Assembly: GCA_944332375.1 (NCBI GenBank)
Contig: CALVJU010000026.1
Span: 1-9,233 of the forward strand
DNA from: an uncultured Bacilli bacterium
GTDB taxonomy: Bacteria; Bacillota_I; Bacilli_A; RF39; UBA660
Reading direction: 5' to 3'
Length of the DNA: 9,233 bases
Below the pieces are notes generated by a model, which did no database searches, had not been told where the DNA came from, and saw only the letters and a list, made by a program, of their open reading frames with translations. Position numbers and translations under genes: made by a program. Shown here piece after piece: positions 5,703 to 9,233 of this stretch (position 1 is its first letter; each line of letters opens with the position of its first letter).

Positions 5703-5716
5703 CCATAAAGTTATGG
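5703..5716. repeat. Inverted repeat CCATAA-AG-TTATGG
   Basis: A perfect 6-bp dyad with a 2-bp centre. Its right arm is shared with the left arm of the next hairpin (5712-5729), so the two structures exclude each other. The centre lies about 22 bp from that of the preceding dyad and 11 bp from that of the following one, close to whole helical turns. Confidence 0.45.
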
Positions 5717-5739
5717 TAATTTAACCATATTTTTTTTTT
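5712..5739 (+). terminator. Second terminator-like hairpin with a long T run
   Basis: TATGGT (5712-5717) pairs with ACCATA (5724-5729) around a 6-base loop and is followed by a run of about ten T. It would terminate read-through from the pilin gene before the two-component genes. The stem is weak, but the U tract is the longest in the window. Confidence 0.6.
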
Positions 5740-5742
5740 ACA

Positions 5743-5793
5743 ATGAAAGAGAAGGAGGTGATAAGAATAAGAAAATTGAAAAAAACAAATTAG
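5743..5793 (+). other. Orphan near-perfect Shine-Dalgarno with a tiny or decayed reading frame
   Basis: AAGGAGGTGAT (5752-5762) is fully complementary to the usual 16S rRNA 3' end, yet no ATG, GTG or TTG start lies at normal distance. The best-placed codon, ATA at 5767, opens only 8 codons (xRKLKKTN) before TAG at 5791. An ATG at 5743 opens a 16-codon frame through the same stop but has no binding site of its own. One added T near 5790 would extend the 8-codon frame by about five codons (LELTK). It may be the remnant of a small gene, a leader peptide, or chance in A/G-rich DNA. The rest of 5794-5862 holds no gene. Confidence 0.25.
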
Positions 5794-5862
5794 AACTTAC
5801 AAAATGATAATAATAGATAGAAAAAAATACTCCTAAAATAAAGTGAAAGGACAGTGGTAATG

Positions 5863-5891
5863 TAGAAAAAGAAATGAAGATTTGATATAAT
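5863..5891 (+). promoter_or_regulatory. Promoter of the two-component operon
   Basis: TAGAAA (5863-5868) and a perfect extended -10 TGATATAAT (TATAAT at 5886-5891) are spaced 17 bases apart. The start near 5898 leaves a leader of about 14 bases with the ribosome binding site GAGGTG (5901-5906). Confidence 0.75.
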
Positions 5892-5911
5892 ACTATTGTT
5901 GAGGTGTTATT

Positions 5912-6568
5912 ATGTATAAGATTTGCTTTGTAGAAGACGAGAAAGACCTGAATGATTTAATGAAAACCTATTTAGAACGCGAAGGTTATGAAGTACTAAA
6001 CTTCTATGATGGACAAAGCGCGCTTGCCTATGTAGGAAATACGGTTCACTTATGGATCTTAGATATTATGTTAGGTGATTCTGTCAGCGGTTATGATATT
6101 ATCAAAAAGATTAGAGAAACAGACACGACCGTTCCAGTGATTTTTACATCCGCAAGAGATCAAGACCTGGATAAGATTATTGGACTGGAGTTAGGAAGTG
6201 ATGATTATGTAACAAAGCCTTATTCCCCTAAGGAACTTGTGTTACGTGTCAACAACATCATGAAACGTGTTTATTTAAAATCGACAGAGAAAGTAACGTA
6301 TGAGAATTACATCATTGATTTAGATAAGAGAACAGTTTCTGATGGTGAGAAAGAGTTATCTCTAACAACATTAGAATTCGACTTATTAATGATGTTTTTA
6401 CAAAATCGCAACAAGTCATTTTCCAGAGAAGATATCTTAGAAACTGTATGGGGACCAGATTATTTCGGTAGTGATCGTGTGGTAGACGATTTAGTAAGAA
6501 GACTTCGTAAGAAGATGCCAAACATTCATATTAATACATTATACGGATACGGCTATCGTTTCTCATGA
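5912..6568 (+). CDS. OmpR-family response regulator
   Basis: DNA-binding transcription factor switched by phosphorylation, partner of the histidine kinase encoded directly downstream. The receiver domain (1-118) has the acidic pocket E8-D9, the phosphoacceptor D51 (LWILDIML), the switch residue T79 (FTSA) and K102 (TKPYSP). A short linker leads to the OmpR-type winged-helix domain (about 127-218), with the recognition helix around 188-203 (RVVDDLVRRLRKK) and the terminal wing TLYGYGYRFS. At 218 residues it is slightly short for the family (225-235) because the linker and the end are tight, but no key residue is missing. Its stop overlaps the kinase start (ATGA), showing translational coupling. 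The target genes cannot be read from the sequence; the dyads at 5677-5729 are candidate sites only. Confidence 0.96.
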   Translation: MYKICFVEDEKDLNDLMKTYLEREGYEVLNFYDGQSALAYVGNTVHLWILDIMLGDSVSGYDIIKKIRETDTTVPVIFTSARDQDLDKIIGLELGSDDYVTKPYSPKELVLRVNNIMKRVYLKSTEKVTYENYIIDLDKRTVSDGEKELSLTTLEFDLLMMFLQNRNKSFSREDILETVWGPDYFGSDRVVDDLVRRLRKKMPNIHINTLYGYGYRFS

Positions 6569-7833
6569 AAAAGAAGTTAAGTTATGACTTAAATCGTCAA
6601 TTGATATCGATTGGAATTCTTATTTGTGGGATTATCTTCATTGCCCTTGGTATACTCCTCCCAAGAGTATTGATGCCTATTTATGAGAATAATATCTATC
6701 AATACTTAAAACAGCCACTAGAACTCATAGATTATGAGATTGGAGACAATGAAATTGGTAGTGATGTCGCATACCTCTACATTACAGACCAAAAAGAAGT
6801 TGTTTACTCCGATAACTTCTCCAAAGTGATCAACGCAGAACCGGAAGATATTTTAGATGAAATTGTACAGGATTACGGTAAGTTTCAATACCGTGGTAAG
6901 ACTTATTATTACAATACCTCTTATAATAAGTTTGTAACCAAAATATCTTTGACTGATGATACTTATATCACAGAAATGAGAAAAGATATACTATATACTA
7001 TATTTCCTATTTTATTAATCACGTTACTAATTATATCTGGATTATTACTCCTATGGTCTAGAAAATTAGTGAAAAAAATTGAACATCTAAAACAGAAGGT
7101 TGATAATTTATCGAATGATGATTATGATGACACCTATACATATGATGAAGATGATGAATTAAAAGCACTGTCTGTTGCAATCGACAAAATGCGTGATAGT
7201 CTGAAAAAACAAGAAAATTATAAAAATCAAATGTATCAAAACATATCGCATGATTTTAAAACTCCTCTCACTGTCATAAAATCATATATAGAAGCGATTA
7301 AAGACGGGATACAAACTGTTCCTCAAGGTTTAAAAGTCATTGAAGAACAAGTAACAAAATTAGAATTAAAAGTACACTCCTTACTATATTTAAATAAACT
7401 AAATTATTTTAAAGAAAGAAAAGACTTAAACGTAAAAGATGTCGATGTAAGAAAAGTAATTGAAAACTCGGTAGAAAAGATGAAAAATATTAGGCCTGAT
7501 GTCAAATGGACTGTTTATACTCCGAAAACAGAAACCATTATGAAAGGGACCTATGATATGTGGGAAGCAGTGGTAGATAATATCTTAAGTAATTTCGTAA
7601 GATATGCGGAAAAAGAAATTAAAGTTACGATAAAAGGAAGTAAAATTACGTTTTATAATGATGGTCCAAAATTAGATGAAAAAGAACTAGAAAATATTTT
7701 CTCACCTTATAAAAAAGGAATTAACGGTCAGTTTGGACTAGGACTTTCTATCGTACGTGAAACACTTGCTTTCTGTGGTTATGAAGTGACTGTAAGAAAT
7801 GAAAAGAAAGGAGTCAGTTTCATGATTCAATAA
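6565..7833 (+). CDS. Membrane sensor histidine kinase
   Basis: Sensor that autophosphorylates on histidine and passes phosphate to the response regulator just upstream, whose stop it overlaps by 4 bases. Two membrane helices (about 13-34 and 143-164) enclose an extracytoplasmic region of about 105 residues with no recognised ligand-binding fold. A HAMP-like linker (about 165-215) contains an unusually acidic stretch (185-199, rich in Asp). The dimerisation/phosphoacceptor domain has H229 in ISHDFKTPLT. The ATPase domain shows the N box DNILSN (338-343), NDGP (365-368) and the G box GQFGLGLS (388-395). The protein ends soon after, at 422 residues, with no extra domain. It is complete. The signal sensed is unknown. 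Confidence 0.95.
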   Translation: MKKKLSYDLNRQLISIGILICGIIFIALGILLPRVLMPIYENNIYQYLKQPLELIDYEIGDNEIGSDVAYLYITDQKEVVYSDNFSKVINAEPEDILDEIVQDYGKFQYRGKTYYYNTSYNKFVTKISLTDDTYITEMRKDILYTIFPILLITLLIISGLLLLWSRKLVKKIEHLKQKVDNLSNDDYDDTYTYDEDDELKALSVAIDKMRDSLKKQENYKNQMYQNISHDFKTPLTVIKSYIEAIKDGIQTVPQGLKVIEEQVTKLELKVHSLLYLNKLNYFKERKDLNVKDVDVRKVIENSVEKMKNIRPDVKWTVYTPKTETIMKGTYDMWEAVVDNILSNFVRYAEKEIKVTIKGSKITFYNDGPKLDEKELENIFSPYKKGINGQFGLGLSIVRETLAFCGYEVTVRNEKKGVSFMIQ

Positions 7834-7870
7834 AAAAGGAAGGGTTGCCTAAATGGATCTCTTCCTTTTT
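7833..7870 (+). terminator. Terminator of the two-component operon
   Basis: A 10-bp stem AAAAAGGAAG (7833-7842) with CTTCCTTTTT (7861-7870) has an 18-base loop and ends in five T. It begins within the kinase stop codon. Confidence 0.8.
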
Positions 7871-7898
7871 GCTTGCTTTAAAAAAGATGTGGTATACT
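7869..7898 (+). promoter_or_regulatory. Promoter of the M14 peptidase gene
   Basis: TTGCTT (7869-7874) and TATACT (7893-7898) are spaced 18 bases apart, with TGG before the -10 (extended form). An overlapping TATAAT at 7898-7903 is a second possible -10. The ribosome binding site AAGGTGAT (7906-7913) follows. Confidence 0.6.
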
Positions 7899-7920
7899 AT
7901 AATAGAAGGTGATAAACGAT

Positions 7921-9072
7921 ATGAAAGAAAAAAATATAATCGGAAATTATGAATCTTTAAGGACATTAGATTATGATGAGATGAATGAACATTTAGATCA
8001 ATTACAAACATTTACGGAACAAGCTCCCATTGGTTATACGACTTTTCATTATCCCATTCGTCATTTTACTTATGGGACAGGGGAGAATCATGTCATTTTA
8101 ACAGCCGGAACACACTCTGTTGAATTGATTACCAATTGTTTTTTAATTCACTTCATGGAAGAACTAGATCAAAATCCCAATCTCGTTGATCCCAATCTTT
8201 TTACACTCCATTTTATTCCTATTTTAAATCCTGAAGGGACAATTATTTTAACGAGTGCTTTAAGAACTGTTATTCCTCGTACTTGTACTCCTTTTTACGA
8301 AGAACTCACTTGTCTTCAATACTATATGAATTCGAGATTAGAAGATGAATATGCACTAAAAAAAGATGATCACGGAAATAAATTACAAATGCAGATGTTT
8401 CGTTACGCGGATGCGAATTGCATTGATCCAAAGCATAAAGAATTAAGGAAGTCTGTTCAAAAACTGATTACTTCTCTTCCTGAAGGAGTTATGATTACTT
8501 GGTCAAGTAATGGAGTAGGGGTAGACTTGAATGCGAATATAGAACATCCTCGTTATGAAGAAGAAGTGTTGAAAAAGATCCCAGTTTATCACGAGTTACG
8601 ATTGAATCAGATCTCTAAAACGACTCCTGGACCAGTAGGATGTCCATTTCGTGGAGATGCGTTCTCACTAGAACCAGAAAATCAAGCATTACTCAATTTT
8701 TATCACTCTTTAATACAAACAGAAAAGGTAGTAGGCTCTTTGATTTATCACGCATGTGGGAATCAAATTGTCTATTTGGATGAGAAGTATGGTATTTCTA
8801 AAGAAGAAGCAGAATATAATCGCAAGATTGCCCTTGCTTATCAGGAAATGACAAAGTATGATGTTCTTGTCCAAAGTAGGCCAACTACTATGGATTATAT
8901 CTTAAAAACAAAATTACCAGGCACCATTCTAATTGAACTAGGTGATATTCGTTCTACACCCCTTTCTCAATTTATCTCTTGTATCCACTCTGTTTATGAC
9001 CATATTTTAGAAGACAATCAAAAAGCAATTATAAAAACAATTCACACTATGGCTCACACCATAAAACGATAG
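7921..9072 (+). CDS. M14-family zinc carboxypeptidase-like protein
   Basis: Metallopeptidase of the carboxypeptidase A / gamma-D-glutamyl-diaminopimelate peptidase superfamily. Zinc ligands are visible as H65-x-x-E68 in AGTHSVE and H277 in IYHACGN. NPEG (103-106), GVDLNAN (200-206), the EPE segment (251-253) and the catalytic glutamate E339 (LIELGD) fall in family order. At 383 residues it is complete. The family's usual L-N-R-N reads L-N-A-N, so the arginine that normally binds the substrate carboxylate is Ala205. There is no signal peptide, so it probably acts inside the cell, perhaps on peptidoglycan-derived or other peptides. I chose ATG 7921, 7 bases after AAGGTGAT, over the GTG at 7909, which overlaps that site. 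It has its own promoter and terminator. Substrate assignment is uncertain. Confidence 0.82.
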   Translation: MKEKNIIGNYESLRTLDYDEMNEHLDQLQTFTEQAPIGYTTFHYPIRHFTYGTGENHVILTAGTHSVELITNCFLIHFMEELDQNPNLVDPNLFTLHFIPILNPEGTIILTSALRTVIPRTCTPFYEELTCLQYYMNSRLEDEYALKKDDHGNKLQMQMFRYADANCIDPKHKELRKSVQKLITSLPEGVMITWSSNGVGVDLNANIEHPRYEEEVLKKIPVYHELRLNQISKTTPGPVGCPFRGDAFSLEPENQALLNFYHSLIQTEKVVGSLIYHACGNQIVYLDEKYGISKEEAEYNRKIALAYQEMTKYDVLVQSRPTTMDYILKTKLPGTILIELGDIRSTPLSQFISCIHSVYDHILEDNQKAIIKTIHTMAHTIKR

Positions 9073-9101
9073 AGGAAAACAATGGAAACCTCTTTTTTTT
9101 T
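9071..9101 (+). terminator. Terminator of the M14 peptidase gene
   Basis: AGAGG (9071-9075) pairs with CCTCT (9089-9093), followed by a run of about nine T. The loop is 13 bases. It overlaps the stop codon. Confidence 0.75.
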
Positions 9102-9115
9102 ATAGAAAAAACATG

Positions 9116-9121
9116 TATAAT
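9116..9121 (+). promoter_or_regulatory. -10 element of the last gene's promoter
   Basis: A perfect TATAAT with TG immediately before it. The -35 position (9093-9098) is only the T run of the preceding terminator, so the promoter is judged on the -10 alone. Confidence 0.5.
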
Positions 9122-9144
9122 GAAACTAATGGGATGGTGATAAA

Positions 9145-9233
9145 ATGGGAAGTATGTTGAGCGATTTAAAAAATCAATCCAAGAAAATCTTAGCCAATTA
9201 TTTATACCCAAAATATGTCTATATTCCTCTAGC
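9145..9233 (+). CDS. Start of an unidentified gene, cut by the window edge
   Basis: Only the first 29 codons are present (MGSMLSDLKNQSKKILANYL, then YPKYVYIPL). ATG 9145 follows GGGATGG (9131-9137) by 7 bases and a TATAAT lies upstream, so it is a credible gene start. The N terminus is basic and amphipathic without a signal peptide. The PKYVYIPL end could be the beginning of a beta-rich domain, but 29 residues are too few to name a family. Confidence 0.6.
   Translation, partial: MGSMLSDLKNQSKKILANYLYPKYVYIPL

Noticed and set aside
6565..6568. TGA read as Trp (alternative code)
   Set aside because: The ATGA overlap of a complete response regulator and a complete kinase fits TGA as stop, and Trp is encoded by TGG elsewhere in the window.

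Overview
The window looks like ordinary chromosome from a low-GC Gram-positive bacterium (Bacillota, probably a Bacilli-type lineage). Supporting signs are strongly AT-rich DNA, GGAGG-type ribosome binding sites, many short U-tailed hairpin terminators and extended -10 (TGn) promoters. Alanine racemase points to a peptidoglycan wall. TGA works as a stop (the response regulator ends in TGA inside an ATGA overlap), so a TGA=Trp code is unlikely. A finer placement is not supported by the sequence alone.

Layout, left to right. A tRNA-Glu(CUC) gene with its own promoter and terminator (about 163-323) is followed by a 172-residue protein I do not recognise (392-910), then alanine racemase alr (990-2066). 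A bidirectional terminator separates alr from a convergent, helix-rich, unrecognised 193-residue gene on the minus strand (2090-2671). A spacer with repeats and possible RNA structure (about 2732-2890) leads to the ribosome-associated GTPase obg (2944-4215), which is closely followed by a zinc-binding sirtuin (4247-4945). Next, a minus-strand DUF192 gene (5041-5355) and a plus-strand Flp/class III-type pilin (5455-5655) diverge from overlapping promoters. After the pilin come three inverted repeats in tandem, an orphan near-perfect Shine-Dalgarno sequence, and an OmpR-type response regulator (5912-6568) overlapping its histidine kinase (6565-7833). The window ends with an M14-type zinc carboxypeptidase-like protein (7921-9072) and the first 29 codons of another gene.

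How the genes relate. Most are single-gene or two-gene units, each with its own promoter and terminator. The obvious functional pair is the two-component system. obg and the sirtuin may be partly co-transcribed. The DUF192/pilin divergon and the inverted-repeat cluster just before the two-component genes form the least ordinary stretch and the one most worth following up. Alr and the M14 peptidase could both act on peptidoglycan, but nothing links them directly. I see no insertion sequence, CRISPR array, prophage or restriction/defence island.
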